A stretch of 64,000 nucleotides of DNA. It comes from Parafrankia discariae (lineage in GTDB: Bacteria > Actinomycetota > Actinomycetes > Frankiales > Frankiaceae). The translations under genes and the position numbers were made by a program. Below, piece after piece: positions 35,529-45,497 of the stretch. Location: the NCBI RefSeq assembly GCF_000373365.1, contig NZ_KB891148.1, positions 1 through 64,000 of the forward strand, read 5' to 3'. The notes below the pieces were generated by a model that was not told where the DNA came from, ran no database searches, and was given only the letters and a program-made list of their open reading frames with translations. How positions within the stretch are numbered: the first letter of the stretch is position 1; each line of letters opens with the position of its first letter.

Positions 35529-37213
35529 CCCCGGTCGCGCACGCCGCCCGCCCCGGCCCCGGCCCGACCGCCACCACGGCGGACGGCGCGACCCTGCCGG
35601 GCGCGGCCCCGCCCGGCACGCCCGGCGTGCCCGGGGCTCTCGCCCGCCGGCCGGCCGACATCCACCGGGTGCTCGCCGATCTGGACCGGCCCTGCTACGT
35701 CGTCCAGGACGCGGCGGGGCTCGCCGTCACCGGAGACGAACGGGCCGCGGCGGCGGCCGGGCGGGTGCTGGCAGCCGTCGGCCCGCTGCCGCCGGAGCGG
35801 CTCGGCGCTCCCGCGTTCCGCCGCGACCACCAGGTGACCCAGGCGTACATGGCCGGGTCGATGGCGAACGGCATCGCGTCGGCGGACCTGGTCGTCGCGC
35901 TGGCCCGGGCCGGTTTCCTGGCCTCGTTCGGCGCGGCCGGCGTCGTCGCCGCCCGGGTCGACGAGGCGCTCGCCGACATCCGCCGGCGGGCGCCGGGGCT
36001 GGCGTTCGGCTGCAACCTGATCCACAGCCCGACCGAGGCGGCGATGGAACGCGAGGTCGTCGACGCCTGCCTGCGCCACCAGGTGCGCTGTGTCGAGGCG
36101 TCGGCGTTCCTGGCTCTCACCCCGCAGGTGTTGCGCTACCGGGCCGCCGGGCTGCGCCGCGGTCCCGACGGCCGGGTCGTCGCCGACAACCGGATCGTCG
36201 CCAAGGTGTCGCGCACCGAGGTCGCCGAGCTGTTCCTGCGGCCCGCCCCGGCCGCGCTGCTGCGTCCACTGGTCGAGCAGGGGCTGGTCAGCGCCGAGCA
36301 GGCGGAGCTGGCGGCGACGGTGCCGCTGGCCGACGACGTCACCGCCGAGGCCGACTCCGGCGGGCACACCGACCGCCGGCCGCTGCCCGTCCTGCTGCCC
36401 GAGCTGCTCGCGCTGCGCGACAGCCTGCGCCGGGAGTCCGGCGGGCGGGGCGTGCGGATCGGCGCGGCCGGCGGGCTCGGTACCCCGCGCGCCGTCGCCG
36501 CCGCGTTCACCCTCGGCGCGGACTACGTGGTGACCGGCTCGGTCAACCAGGCCTCCGTCGAGGCGGCGCAGTCGCCGGCCACCAAGACGCTGCTGGCGCA
36601 GGCCGGCGTCACCGACTGCGTCCAGGCGCCGTCGGCGGACATGTTCGAGATCGGCGCGGAGGTCCAGGTGCTGGGCCGGGGCACCATGTTCGCGTCGAAG
36701 GCGCGCCGGCTCCACGACCTCTACCGCCGTTTCGACAGCCTCGACGAGATCCCGGCCGACGAGCGCGCCGGGCTGGAGCAGCGGATCTTCCGCCGTTCCC
36801 TCGACGAGGTCTGGGCGGACACCGTCGCGTTCTTCAGCACCCGTGACCCCGAGCAGATCGAGCGCGCGCGGGAGAACCCGAAACGGCGGATGGCGCTGGT
36901 GTTCCGCTGGTATCTCGGGCTGTCGTCGGGCTGGAGCATCAGCGGTGTCCCGGACCGGGTCGCCGACTACCAGGTCTGGTGCGGCCCGGCGATGGGCGCC
37001 TTCAACACCTGGGTGCGCGCCAGCGCGCTCGAGCCGCTGGCGAACCGGCACGCCGCCGCGATCGCCACCGAGCTGATGCGCGGCGCGGCGTTCACCAGCC
37101 GGGTCGCGGCACTGGCCCAGGCCGGCGTCCGGCTTCCGGCCCCCGCAACGACCTACGTGCCGCGGCCGCACCCGCCGCGACCAGACTCCGATCCGGGAGA
37201 GCAGGCACCATGA
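35522..37213 (+). CDS. pfaD: PfaD-like trans-acting enoyl reductase
   Basis: A 563-residue flavin TIM-barrel protein of the PfaD/2-nitropropane dioxygenase group. The N-terminus is disordered (~45 residues). Characteristic parts: [94 protein letters not shown] and [18 protein letters not shown]. PfaD reduces enoyl intermediates on PUFA-synthase ACPs in trans with NADPH and FMN, and also serves some trans-AT PKSs. ATG at 35522 or GTG at 35525 can start it. Its TGA overlaps the ATG of the carboxylase gene, so it is in the same operon. Confidence 0.93.
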   Translation: MVTPVAHAARPGPGPTATTADGATLPGAAPPGTPGVPGALARRPADIHRVLADLDRPCYVVQDAAGLAVTGDERAAAAAGRVLAAVGPLPPERLGAPAFRRDHQVTQAYMAGSMANGIASADLVVALARAGFLASFGAAGVVAARVDEALADIRRRAPGLAFGCNLIHSPTEAAMEREVVDACLRHQVRCVEASAFLALTPQVLRYRAAGLRRGPDGRVVADNRIVAKVSRTEVAELFLRPAPAALLRPLVEQGLVSAEQAELAATVPLADDVTAEADSGGHTDRRPLPVLLPELLALRDSLRRESGGRGVRIGAAGGLGTPRAVAAAFTLGADYVVTGSVNQASVEAAQSPATKTLLAQAGVTDCVQAPSADMFEIGAEVQVLGRGTMFASKARRLHDLYRRFDSLDEIPADERAGLEQRIFRRSLDEVWADTVAFFSTRDPEQIERARENPKRRMALVFRWYLGLSSGWSISGVPDRVADYQVWCGPAMGAFNTWVRASALEPLANRHAAAIATELMRGAAFTSRVAALAQAGVRLPAPATTYVPRPHPPRPDSDPGEQAP

Positions 37214-39015
37214 CAGCATCGGCAACCCGGCAACGGCCCGCGGCGGATCTCGACCCGGCGGGCCTCGACACACCGGCCTGGCTCGTCTGTGACGGCTGCC
37301 GTCGGATGATCTACGGCCGGCGGTTCGCCCGCGGCGGGCACGTCTGCCCCGAGTGCGGCTGGCACGCCCGGCTGACCGCGCCGCAGCGGGTCGCGCTGCT
37401 GCTCGACGAGGGCTCCGTCGAGGTGGTCGACACCCCGGTCACCGCGGCCGACCCACTGGAGTTCGTCGACACCCGGCCCTACGCCGACCGGCTGCGTTCG
37501 GCGCGGGCGTCCACCGGGCTGTCCGAGGCGGTCGTGGTGGCCCGCGGACGGATCGAGGGTGCCCCGGTCGTCACCGCGGTGATGGACTTCCGCTTCCTCG
37601 GCGGCAGCCTCGGCGCCGCCGTCGGTGAGGCGATCACCGGGGCGTGCGAGATCGCGCTGCGTGAGCGCACCCCGCTGCTGCTGGTGACCGCCTCCGGCGG
37701 CGCGCGGATGCAGGAGGGCGCGCTGTCGCTGATGCAGATGGCGAAGACGGCCCAGGCGATCGGCCAGCTCGACGAGGCCGGCGTCCTCACCGTCTCCCTG
37801 ATCACCGACCCGACGTTCGGCGGGGTCGCCGCGTCGTTCGCGACGCTGACCGACGTCATCATCGCCGAGCCCGGGGCCCGGCTCGGCTTCGCCGGGGCGC
37901 GGGTGATCGAGCAGACCATCCGCCAGACGCTGCCGCCGGGTTTTCAGACCGCCGAGTTCCTGCTGGCGCACGGCGTCGTCGACCTGATCAGCCCGCGGGC
38001 GCAGCTGCGCCCGACGCTGGCCCGCCTGCTCGGCGTCGCCACCCGCCGCCCCGGGTCCGTGCCGGTCACGCCCGGCGACGAGGGTGACGGTGTGGTGCGG
38101 GATCCGGCGCGGCTGGCGGACCGCCATCCGTGGGAGGCCGTGCGGCTCGCCCGCCGGCTGGGCCGGCCCAGCACACTGGACTACGTCGGCGCGCTGGTCG
38201 AGGACTGGACCGAGCTGCACGGTGACCGGGCCGCCACCGACTGCCCGGCGATGGTCGCCGGGCTGGGCCGCCTCGACGGGACACCCGTCGTCGTCATCGG
38301 GACGCAGAAGGGCCACACCGCCACCGAGCTCGCCACCCGCTCCTACGGGATGCCCTCCCCCGGCGGCTACCGCAAGGCGGCGCGGGTGATGCGGCTGGCG
38401 GCCAAGCTGGGCCTGCCGGTGATCACCCTCATCGACACCGCCGGCGCGCACCCCGGCATCGAGGCCGAGCAGAACGGGCAGGCCGTCGCCATCGCCGAGA
38501 ACCTGCGGCTGATGGCCGGGCTGCCGGTGCCCGTCGTCGCGGTCGTCACCGGTGAGGGCGGCAGTGGCGGGGCACTGGCCCTGGCCGTCGCCGACCGGGT
38601 GCTGATGTGCGCGAACGCGATCTACTCGGTGATCAGCCCGGAGGGCTGCGCCGCCATCCTGTGGAAGGATCCCTCGGCCGGCCCCGACGCCGCGGCGGCG
38701 CTGCGGGTCGACGCCCGGGCGCTGCTGACCGCCGGGATCGTCGACGGGGTCATCCCCGAACCCGACGGCGGCGCGGACGTCGACCCGCTGGCCGCGGCCG
38801 ACGCGCTGCGGGCCGCCCTCACCGGCACGCTCGCTGAGCTGACCCCGCTGGACCCGCCGACGCTGGTGACCGCCCGGCGGGCCCGGTTCCGCCGCTTCGG
38901 CACCCCGGCCCCGGCCGGCGGGGCCACCCCGGCACCCGTCGTCCCGGCGGCACGGCCACCACTCGGCGCGGGACGCACCCCGGCCGATCTCGACGAGGCG
39001 AGGCGCGTGTCATGA
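37210..39015 (+). CDS. Acetyl-CoA carboxylase carboxyltransferase, AccD-AccA fusion
   Basis: A 601-residue fusion of beta and alpha carboxyltransferase subunits. The AccD half begins with a zinc finger (Cys27, Cys30, Cys46, Cys49) and has [40 protein letters not shown] and [14 protein letters not shown]. The AccA half (from about residue 300) has [51 protein letters not shown] and [16 protein letters not shown]. It transfers carboxyl from carboxybiotin to acetyl-CoA to form malonyl-CoA. Such bacterial-type AccDA is unlike the AccD5-type acyl-CoA carboxylases usual in actinobacteria, so this seems a dedicated supply for the PKS. It is coupled at both ends. Confidence 0.93.
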   Translation: MTASATRQRPAADLDPAGLDTPAWLVCDGCRRMIYGRRFARGGHVCPECGWHARLTAPQRVALLLDEGSVEVVDTPVTAADPLEFVDTRPYADRLRSARASTGLSEAVVVARGRIEGAPVVTAVMDFRFLGGSLGAAVGEAITGACEIALRERTPLLLVTASGGARMQEGALSLMQMAKTAQAIGQLDEAGVLTVSLITDPTFGGVAASFATLTDVIIAEPGARLGFAGARVIEQTIRQTLPPGFQTAEFLLAHGVVDLISPRAQLRPTLARLLGVATRRPGSVPVTPGDEGDGVVRDPARLADRHPWEAVRLARRLGRPSTLDYVGALVEDWTELHGDRAATDCPAMVAGLGRLDGTPVVVIGTQKGHTATELATRSYGMPSPGGYRKAARVMRLAAKLGLPVITLIDTAGAHPGIEAEQNGQAVAIAENLRLMAGLPVPVVAVVTGEGGSGGALALAVADRVLMCANAIYSVISPEGCAAILWKDPSAGPDAAAALRVDARALLTAGIVDGVIPEPDGGADVDPLAAADALRAALTGTLAELTPLDPPTLVTARRARFRRFGTPAPAGGATPAPVVPAARPPLGAGRTPADLDEARRVS

Positions 39016-39638
39016 CCACGTCCACGGCCAACGGCCGGATCACGACGACGGCGAACGGGGATGGTGACATCGGCGCGGTGCTGGCGGTGCTGCGCCACGA
39101 GGCGCTGGAGATCGGCGCCCGCGGCACGCGGCCGGCCAGCCGGGTGCGGCTGTCCGTCGGTGACGTCTCCCTCGAGGTCGACTGGGCCGTGCCCGGCGCG
39201 GCCACCGGCCCGGAGGGTCCCGGTCACCACGGCACACCCCCGCGGGCCAACGGCTCCGCCGGCCTCGGCGCGGGCGGCGGCGCGGCGCGCGACAGCGACA
39301 GCCCCGCCGCGTCGGCTGCCGCGGCCGGCACCGGAGCCCCGGCCGCGGCTCCGGCCGGTCCGGCGGACGACGGGCTCGCGTTCGTCGTCCCGGCGCACAC
39401 GGTCGGGGTCTTCTACCACGCGCCCGAGCCGGGCGCGGACCCGTTCGTCCGCCCCGGGGACACCGTCGTCGCCGGCCAGCAGGTCGGGATCATCGAGGCG
39501 ATGAAGCTGATGATCCCGGTCGAGGTGGAGCGGGGCGGGCGGGTCCGGGAGATCCTCGCCGCCGACGCCACCCCGGTCGAGTACGGCGAGCCACTGCTCA
39601 CCCTGGACGTCTCGACACCCGCCGGCAGCACCTCGTGA
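39012..39638 (+). CDS. accB: Biotin carboxyl carrier protein
   Basis: A 208-residue BCCP. The C-terminal biotinyl domain (about 125-200) carries [15 protein letters not shown] with Lys165 as biotin site and [15 protein letters not shown] as the usual preceding hairpin. The N-terminal ~120 residues hold a short conserved part ([19 protein letters not shown]) and an Ala/Gly/Pro linker typical of BCCPs. It starts by ATGA overlap with AccDA and ends at the GTG of accC. It carries CO2 between biotin carboxylase and carboxyltransferase. Confidence 0.93.
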   Translation: MTTSTANGRITTTANGDGDIGAVLAVLRHEALEIGARGTRPASRVRLSVGDVSLEVDWAVPGAATGPEGPGHHGTPPRANGSAGLGAGGGAARDSDSPAASAAAAGTGAPAAAPAGPADDGLAFVVPAHTVGVFYHAPEPGADPFVRPGDTVVAGQQVGIIEAMKLMIPVEVERGGRVREILAADATPVEYGEPLLTLDVSTPAGSTS

Positions 39639-40981
39639 TCAAGAAGGTTCTGATCGCGAACCGGGGGGAGATCGCGCTGCGGGTCGCGCGCACCTGCCGC
39701 GAGCTGGGCATCGCCACGGTCGCCGCGCACTCGTCGGCGGACCGGGACTCCGCCGTCGTCTCGTTCGCCGACGAGTCCGTCCAGATCGGCCCGGGGCCGT
39801 CCCGGGACAGCTACCTCAACATCCCGGCGGTCGTCGAGGCCGCCCGGATCCGGGGCGCCGACGCCGTCCACCCCGGGTACGGGTTCCTCTCCGAGAACCC
39901 CGACTTCGCCGAGATCTGCGCGGCCGAGGGCCTGACGTTCATCGGCCCGCCGGCCGAGGTGATGGCCCGCCTCGGCGACAAGGCCGTCGCCCGGCGGATC
40001 ATGTCCGAGGCCGGGCTGCCGCTGCTGCCCGGCAGCCGGGGCACCCCCGACGATCCCGAGCAGGCCGCGCAGGTGGCGGCCGAGATCGGCTACCCGGTCA
40101 TCATCAAGGCGGCGGCCGGCGGCGGCGGGCGTGGGATGAGCGTCGTGCCCGACCCGGACGGCTTCGCGCGTGCCTACCGGCACACCCGCTCCACCGCCCA
40201 GGCGGTGTTCGGGGACGGCCGTCTGTACGTCGAGCGCTACCTGGCCTCGGCGCGGCACGTCGAGGTCCAGGTGCTCGCGGACGCGCACGGCAACGCCGTG
40301 CACCTGGGCGCCCGGGACTGCTCGCTGCAGCGCCGGCACCAGAAGCTGGTCGAGGAGACCCCGGCCCCCGCCCTGCCGGCCGAGATCGTCGAGCCGCTGT
40401 GCGCGGCGGCCGTCCGCGGCACCCTGGCCAGCGGGTACGTCGGCGCCGGCACCTTCGAGTTCCTCGTCGACGGCGCGGGCCGGTTCTACTTCATGGAGGT
40501 CAACTGCCGGCTCCAGGTGGAGCATCCGGTCACCGAGATGGTCACCGGGCTCGACCTGGTCGCCGAGCAGATCCGGATCGCCGCGGGCGAGCCGCTGGGC
40601 TACACCCAGGACGACGTCGACCCGCGCGGGGTGTCGATCGAGTGCCGGATCAACGCCGAGGACCCGCGCCGCGACTTCGCCCCCACGCCCGGTTCCCTCA
40701 CCGAGTTCACCGTCCCGGCCGGCCCGTTCGTCCGCGTCGACACGCACGCCGCCCCCGGCTACCGCATCCCGGCCTACTACGACTCGCTGGTGGCGAAGGT
40801 GGTCGTCTGGGCGCCGGACCGCCCCCGGGCCCTGGCCCGGATGCGCCGCGCCCTCGACGAGCTGCACGCCGACGGCCCCGGGGTGGTCACCACCGCCGGC
40901 TTCCTGCGCCAGCTGCTCGACCACCCCCGCTTCGTGGCCGCCGAACACGACACCGTCCTGATCGAGTCCCTGGACCGCTGA
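39635..40981 (+). CDS. accC: Biotin carboxylase subunit of acetyl-CoA carboxylase
   Basis: A 448-residue ATP-grasp enzyme starting at GTG overlapping the accB stop. It opens with KKVLIANRGEIALRVARTCR, then VHPGYGFLSENPDFAEIC, the glycine-rich ATP loop KAAAGGGGRGMSVV, ARDCSLQRRHQKLVEE and FMEVNCRLQVEHPVTEM, the standard biotin carboxylase signatures. Length matches bacterial AccC (about 450). It is the last gene of the six-gene coupled core. The next gene is on the opposite strand, converging 28 bp away. Confidence 0.95.
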   Translation: MIKKVLIANRGEIALRVARTCRELGIATVAAHSSADRDSAVVSFADESVQIGPGPSRDSYLNIPAVVEAARIRGADAVHPGYGFLSENPDFAEICAAEGLTFIGPPAEVMARLGDKAVARRIMSEAGLPLLPGSRGTPDDPEQAAQVAAEIGYPVIIKAAAGGGGRGMSVVPDPDGFARAYRHTRSTAQAVFGDGRLYVERYLASARHVEVQVLADAHGNAVHLGARDCSLQRRHQKLVEETPAPALPAEIVEPLCAAAVRGTLASGYVGAGTFEFLVDGAGRFYFMEVNCRLQVEHPVTEMVTGLDLVAEQIRIAAGEPLGYTQDDVDPRGVSIECRINAEDPRRDFAPTPGSLTEFTVPAGPFVRVDTHAAPGYRIPAYYDSLVAKVVVWAPDRPRALARMRRALDELHADGPGVVTTAGFLRQLLDHPRFVAAEHDTVLIESLDR

Positions 40982-41009
40982 CCGGAACCGGGACGGTCCG
41001 GCGCCGCGC

Positions 41010-41966
41010 TCAGAGCTCCGGGGCGAGCGTCGCGAGGAACTCCGTCGTCCGGCGCCGGGAGGCGGCGCGGGCGGCGGGGTCGGCACCGAGCGGGATGGGG
41101 CGGGCCGCGAGGTCGGTGACGCCCGCGTCGCGGTAGGACCGCAGCCGGTCGAGGATGGCGGCCTCGTCGCCGGCGGCCATCACGTCGCCCACGCCCCGGG
41201 CGTCGCCGCGCTCGAGCAGCCGCAGGTAGTTCGGTGAGGTCTCGGCGTGGCCGAGGGTCCGCTCGGCCAGCTCGCGCGCGGCGCCGGCCTCGCCGTTCGG
41301 GCACAGCGCCACGGGGATGCCGGCGACGACCCGGGGTGCCGGGCGGCCGGCGTCGAGGGCGGCCTTCGTGATCCGCGGGACCACGTGGTCCCCGACGGCC
41401 CGCTCGTCCGCCATCCACAGGACCGTTCCGGCGGCGTGCGCCCCGGCGATGCCCAGCATGACCGGCCCGAGCGCGGCCAGCAGGATCGCGGGCGGCGCGC
41501 CGTCGGTGACGTCGAGCGGGCTGTGCACCCGGTAGGTGTCGTTCTCGACGTCGATCCGGTTCCGGCCGGCGAACGCCGCGTTCAGCACCTCGAGGTAGTC
41601 CTGCGCGAGATGCGCCGGGCGCTCGTAGCGCAGGCCGAGCTGCTCCTCGACGATCCAGTGGTGCGACGGCCCGACTCCCAGCGCGAGACGCCCGCCGCAG
41701 ACCGCCTGCGTGGACAGCGCCTGCTGCGCGAGCGCCACCGGGTGCCGGGTCTGGAGCGGGACGACCGCCGTGCCCAGCTCGATCCGCCCGGTCGCGTACC
41801 CCATCAGCGCGACGACGGTCAGCGCGTCGAAGGCGCCGGGGACCTGCGGAATCCACATCGAGGCGAAGCCCAGCCGCTCCGCCGCCCGCGCGTCGGCGAC
41901 GAAGCCGGCCACCCGCTCCCCGACCGCGCGGTCCCGGTCCGAGCCGATCATCAGACCGATGCGCAT
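41010..41966 (-). CDS. LLM-class (F420-dependent type) oxidoreductase
   Basis: A 318-residue TIM-barrel protein of the luciferase-like family. The ATG at 41966 begins MRIGLMIGSDRD. ERLGFASMWIPQVPGAFDAL and IELGTAVVPLQTRHPVALAQQ are typical strands, as is RLALGVGPSHHWIVEEQLG. Actinobacterial members mostly use F420 rather than FMN. It lies just downstream of the sugar ABC operon on the same strand and converges with accC. The substrate is unknown; it may reduce or oxidise an intermediate of the lipid locus or belong to the transporter operon. Confidence 0.86.
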   Translation of the reverse strand: MRIGLMIGSDRDRAVGERVAGFVADARAAERLGFASMWIPQVPGAFDALTVVALMGYATGRIELGTAVVPLQTRHPVALAQQALSTQAVCGGRLALGVGPSHHWIVEEQLGLRYERPAHLAQDYLEVLNAAFAGRNRIDVENDTYRVHSPLDVTDGAPPAILLAALGPVMLGIAGAHAAGTVLWMADERAVGDHVVPRITKAALDAGRPAPRVVAGIPVALCPNGEAGAARELAERTLGHAETSPNYLRLLERGDARGVGDVMAAGDEAAILDRLRSYRDAGVTDLAARPIPLGADPAARAASRRRTTEFLATLAPEL

Positions 41967-42070
41967 GCGGTGACCCCCGGGACGTCGGACCTGCGGCGAG
42001 CGGGTTCCACGCCGGCACGCACCCACGGGAACAGCACCGGACGATACCGCCGGATGGGTACCGGCGGCCC

Positions 42071-42994
42071 TTACTTGAGACCGGAGCGGACGAAGGCGCC
42101 GACGACGTGGCGCTGCAGGAGCAGGTAGATCCCGAAGATGGGCAGGCAGGCGAGGCCGGAGCCGGCCATCAGCCCGCCCCAGTCGGGGCCCTCCACGCCG
42201 ACGAACAGGCCGCGCAGGCCCAGCTGGACGACGGAGTCGGCACGTTGGAGCACCAGCGCCGGCCAGAAATAGTCGTTCCAGGCGTTGATGAACAGCACGA
42301 TGCTGAGCGCGGCCAGCGGGGCGCGCAGGTTGGGCACGACGACCGTCCACAGGACCGACCAGGACGACCGCCCGTCCATCCGGGCGGCGTCGAGCAGGTC
42401 GCGGGGGAAGCTCGCCATGTGCTGGCGCAGCAGGAGCACGCCGAGCGCCGAGGCGAGGTTCGGGACGATCACGCCGGCGAGCGTGTTCAGCAGGCCCAGG
42501 CGGTAGAGCAGCGTGTAGTTCGGCAGCATCGTCACCTGGAACGGAACCAGCCACGTCCCGACGAAGGCCAGGTAGAGCAGGGTCTGGCCGCGGAAGCGCC
42601 AGGCGGTGAACGCGTAGGCCGCGAGCAGGCCGACGAGGAGCTGACCGAGGGAGATCAGCGCGGCCACCGCGAACGTGTTGAGGATCAGCCGGCCGATCGG
42701 GATGACGTCCCAGACGTGCGTGTAGTTGCCGACGGAGAGCGGCCACGGGAACAGGGAGACGTTGTAGACCTCCTCCGGCCGGCGCAGCGAGGTGGCGTAC
42801 ATCCAGTAGATCGGGAAGACGCAGGCGAGGCTGAGCGCGGCGAGGACGCCGTGGCCGACGGCGGTGCGCAGCCACACCCGCGCGCCGGTCTCGCCGGCGA
42901 GGTCCGCGACGGCGGACGGCTCCCCGCGCGCCGGTTTCCCGCGCGATGGTCCCCCGCGCGCCGGTGCCGGCGCGGTCGTGTCGGCCACCGCCAT
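42071..42994 (-). CDS. Sugar ABC transporter permease, CUT1 family (MalG-like)
   Basis: A 307-residue inner-membrane permease with about six hydrophobic segments. The first begins near VLAALSLACVFPIYWMYATS. The EAA motif is DAARMDGRSSWSVLWTVVVP and the C-terminus ends VVGAFVRSGLK, typical of MalG-type subunits. A Pro/Arg/Gly-rich cytoplasmic leader of ~35 residues precedes. It is second in the permease pair and follows the MalF-like gene by about 30 bp. Confidence 0.93.
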   Translation of the reverse strand: MAVADTTAPAPARGGPSRGKPARGEPSAVADLAGETGARVWLRTAVGHGVLAALSLACVFPIYWMYATSLRRPEEVYNVSLFPWPLSVGNYTHVWDVIPIGRLILNTFAVAALISLGQLLVGLLAAYAFTAWRFRGQTLLYLAFVGTWLVPFQVTMLPNYTLLYRLGLLNTLAGVIVPNLASALGVLLLRQHMASFPRDLLDAARMDGRSSWSVLWTVVVPNLRAPLAALSIVLFINAWNDYFWPALVLQRADSVVQLGLRGLFVGVEGPDWGGLMAGSGLACLPIFGIYLLLQRHVVGAFVRSGLK

Positions 42995-43025
42995 GACGAG
43001 CCCCCTGGTCAGTCGTCGTGGAAGG

Positions 43026-43985
43026 TCAGTTGTCGTGGAAGGTCAGCCGGTCGGAGAGGCGGACGAGCCCGACGGCGACCACCCCGAACGCGACGAAGAA
43101 CAGCAACCCGGCGCTGGCCGCGAAGCCGGCGTCGAAGTTCTGGAAGCCCCACTCCCAGAGCAGGTAGTAGACGTTGGTCGTGGCCGAGTCCGGGCCGCCC
43201 TGGGTGAGGGTGTCGATGAGCGGGAAGGTGAGCTGCCCGGACATCAGCACGGTCATCAGCGCGAGGAACACCAGCGTCGGCGAGAGCAGCGGCAACGTGA
43301 TCCACCGGGTGGTCTGCCAGCGCGACGCCCGGTCGAGCATCGCCGCCGCCGTGTACTCGTCGTCGATGCCCGCCAGCCCGGCGCTGACCACGAGGACGGC
43401 GAAGCCGAGCAGGTGCCACCCGGTGATCACGACGATGGCGATCTGCGCCGGCCCCGGCTCGTGGATCCAGTTGATCGGATGTCCGATCAGCCGGTCGACC
43501 GCGCCGCTGGTCGGGTCGAGCATCCACTGCCACACCGCGGCGCCCGCCACCGGTGGGACCAGGACCGGCGCGAAGATCAGGGCCCGGTAGACGGCCCGGC
43601 CGCGGCCGCGGATGGCGGACGTCCACAGGGCGACGACGGTCGGCAGCACGACGGTGAACAGCAGCAGCGCCAGCGTCATCGCGGCAGTCAGCCACAGGGC
43701 GTGCCACAGGTCGGGCAGTTCGAGCAGCCGGCGGTAGTTGTCCAGGCCGACGGGGTCCTTCGGGGTGGTCGGCAGCAGGTTCCAGGAGAAGAACGACAGG
43801 TTCACCGCGGCGGCCAGCGGCCGGTACGTCCACACCGCCAGGCAGCCGACCGCGGGCAGCAGGAACAGGTAGGGCGGCAGCGCGCGCGCCAGCCGCCGGG
43901 CCGGTGACGGCCGCGCCGCCGCGACCGGGACGGCCGTCGCCGCCGGCCGGGGCAACGCGTCGATCTCGACGAAGGCTCCGCTCAT
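43026..43985 (-). CDS. Sugar ABC transporter permease, CUT1 family (MalF-like)
   Basis: A 319-residue permease with about six membrane segments, the first at LPPYLFLLPAVGCLAVWTY. The EAA loop is AAMLDRASRWQTTRWITLPL, and TLTQGGPDSATTNVYYLLWEW is the usual loop before the last segment. It ends in LTFHDN. A 14-bp direct repeat, TCGTGGAAGGTCAG (43016-43029 and 43033-43046), covers the stop region, so the last codons are duplicated as LTFHDD just beyond. It forms the membrane channel with the MalG-like subunit. Confidence 0.93.
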   Translation of the reverse strand: MSGAFVEIDALPRPAATAVPVAAARPSPARRLARALPPYLFLLPAVGCLAVWTYRPLAAAVNLSFFSWNLLPTTPKDPVGLDNYRRLLELPDLWHALWLTAAMTLALLLFTVVLPTVVALWTSAIRGRGRAVYRALIFAPVLVPPVAGAAVWQWMLDPTSGAVDRLIGHPINWIHEPGPAQIAIVVITGWHLLGFAVLVVSAGLAGIDDEYTAAAMLDRASRWQTTRWITLPLLSPTLVFLALMTVLMSGQLTFPLIDTLTQGGPDSATTNVYYLLWEWGFQNFDAGFAASAGLLFFVAFGVVAVGLVRLSDRLTFHDN

Positions 43986-44102
43986 CGCCCTTTCTCCAGG
44001 TCGCTACGGCAGGTCGGTGCGGACGGCGTCCCGCCCGCCGCGCGGGACAGGCACGGCGGGCGGGACGGGCACGCGGGTGGAACAGACGGAGCCGGCGGAC
44101 GC

Positions 44103-45497
44103 TCAGGACCGGGGCAGCAGCTTCGCGGCCTGGTTCTGGGCGTCGGTGAGGGTCTTCTGCGGGTCGGCGCCGCTGTAGACGACGCTCTCGACCGCTTCGA
44201 GCATCCCGGTGCGGATCTGGACGTAGTTGTTGCCCGGGAAGGACACCCACGGCTTCAGCTTCGCGAGCTGGTCGACGTTCGGCTGGACCAGCGGGTTCTG
44301 CTCCGCCCAGGTCTTCAGGCCGTTCGGGTCGTCGAGCAGCCCGGTGCGCAGCGGCAGGTAGCCGATCTTGCTGGTGATCTGCGTGTAGGCCGCGTCGCTG
44401 GTCAGGTAGGTGATCAGCTCCCAGGCGGCCCGCTGCTTCGCCGGGTCCTTGGCGAACATGAACAACGCGGCGCCGGAGTTCGTCGGCACGACCGGCTTGC
44501 CGGTGAAGCTCGGCATGACGGTGGCGCGCAGCGTCCACGGCGGCTTGGCGCCGCCGGCGCCCTTGATGAAGGTGCCCTGCGCCGCGCTGGTCTCGAGGAT
44601 CATGCCGATCTCACCGCGGGCGAACCCCGGGTAGGCCTGGTCCTGGGAGAGCTTCGGGCTGGCGCCCGAGTTGACCAGGTCCTGGGCCATCTCGACCGCC
44701 TGCACCGCGGGGGCGTCGGCGAAGGTGAGCTTGGTGCCGTCCGCGGAGAGCACCGAGCCGCCGTTGGAGGCCACCATCGCCTGGTAGCACCAGTCGCCGG
44801 AGACCTTGGTGAAGCAGTCGATGTACCCGCCGTCCTTGCCGGTCTTCGCCTTGATGGCCAGCGCGTCGGTCTTGAACTCCGCCCAGGTCGTCGGCGGCTT
44901 CTCCGGGTCGAGGCCGGCCTTGGTGAACAGGTCGGCGTTGTAGTAGAGCACCGGGGTCGAGAACACGAACGGCACGCCGTAGGTCTTGCCGTCGACGTCG
45001 CCGAGGGTGCGCGCCGTCGGCGCGAACGGGTGGGTGCCGGCGAAGTTCGCCTGGACGGCGTCGTGCCCGACGACGTCGTCGAGCGGCTTCGCTCCGAGCG
45101 CGGTCGTGGTGTAGCCGAGGTCGCCGAAGGTGAGCTGGGCGACGTCGGGGGCGTTCCCGGTGGCGAGCTGGGCCTGGATGCTGGCGGTCGCCGCCGAGCC
45201 GTAGCCCTTCAGGGTGGAGGACTGCGGCTTCTGCGCGGTGACCGAGATGTTCGGGTGGGCCTTCTCGAAGTCGGCGATCAGGCCGTTGAAGGTGTCCGTC
45301 CACGGGCCGGGCTGGGCGAGGTTGTAGCTCTCGAAGACGATCGAGACCTTCTGGTCCGGCCCCAGCTCGGGCACGACCCCGGCGGTGGACGTCCCGGCCG
45401 CGCCGTCGCCGTCGTCGGAGCCGCAGGCGGCGAGGGTGAGGGCGAGCGCGGCAGCACAGGCGGCCGCCACGCCCCGGGCAAAGCGCCGTCGTTTCAC
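44103..45497 (-). CDS. Extracellular solute-binding lipoprotein, family 1
   Basis: A 464-residue lipoprotein. The GTG at 45497 follows an AGGAGC site. The signal peptide has a KRRRF basic n-region and ends with the lipobox LTLAACGSDD, so Cys of AAC is lipidated. The mature part matches family 1 carbohydrate-binding proteins: ADFEKAHPNISVTAQ, LATGNAPDVAQLTFGD, YGVPFVFSTPVLYYN, ARGEIGMILETSAA. It delivers an oligosaccharide or other polar ligand to the permeases. It overlaps the ATPase stop (GTGA) and is followed after a 117-bp gap by the MalF-like gene. Confidence 0.93.
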   Translation of the reverse strand: MKRRRFARGVAAACAAALALTLAACGSDDGDGAAGTSTAGVVPELGPDQKVSIVFESYNLAQPGPWTDTFNGLIADFEKAHPNISVTAQKPQSSTLKGYGSAATASIQAQLATGNAPDVAQLTFGDLGYTTTALGAKPLDDVVGHDAVQANFAGTHPFAPTARTLGDVDGKTYGVPFVFSTPVLYYNADLFTKAGLDPEKPPTTWAEFKTDALAIKAKTGKDGGYIDCFTKVSGDWCYQAMVASNGGSVLSADGTKLTFADAPAVQAVEMAQDLVNSGASPKLSQDQAYPGFARGEIGMILETSAAQGTFIKGAGGAKPPWTLRATVMPSFTGKPVVPTNSGAALFMFAKDPAKQRAAWELITYLTSDAAYTQITSKIGYLPLRTGLLDDPNGLKTWAEQNPLVQPNVDQLAKLKPWVSFPGNNYVQIRTGMLEAVESVVYSGADPQKTLTDAQNQAAKLLPRS

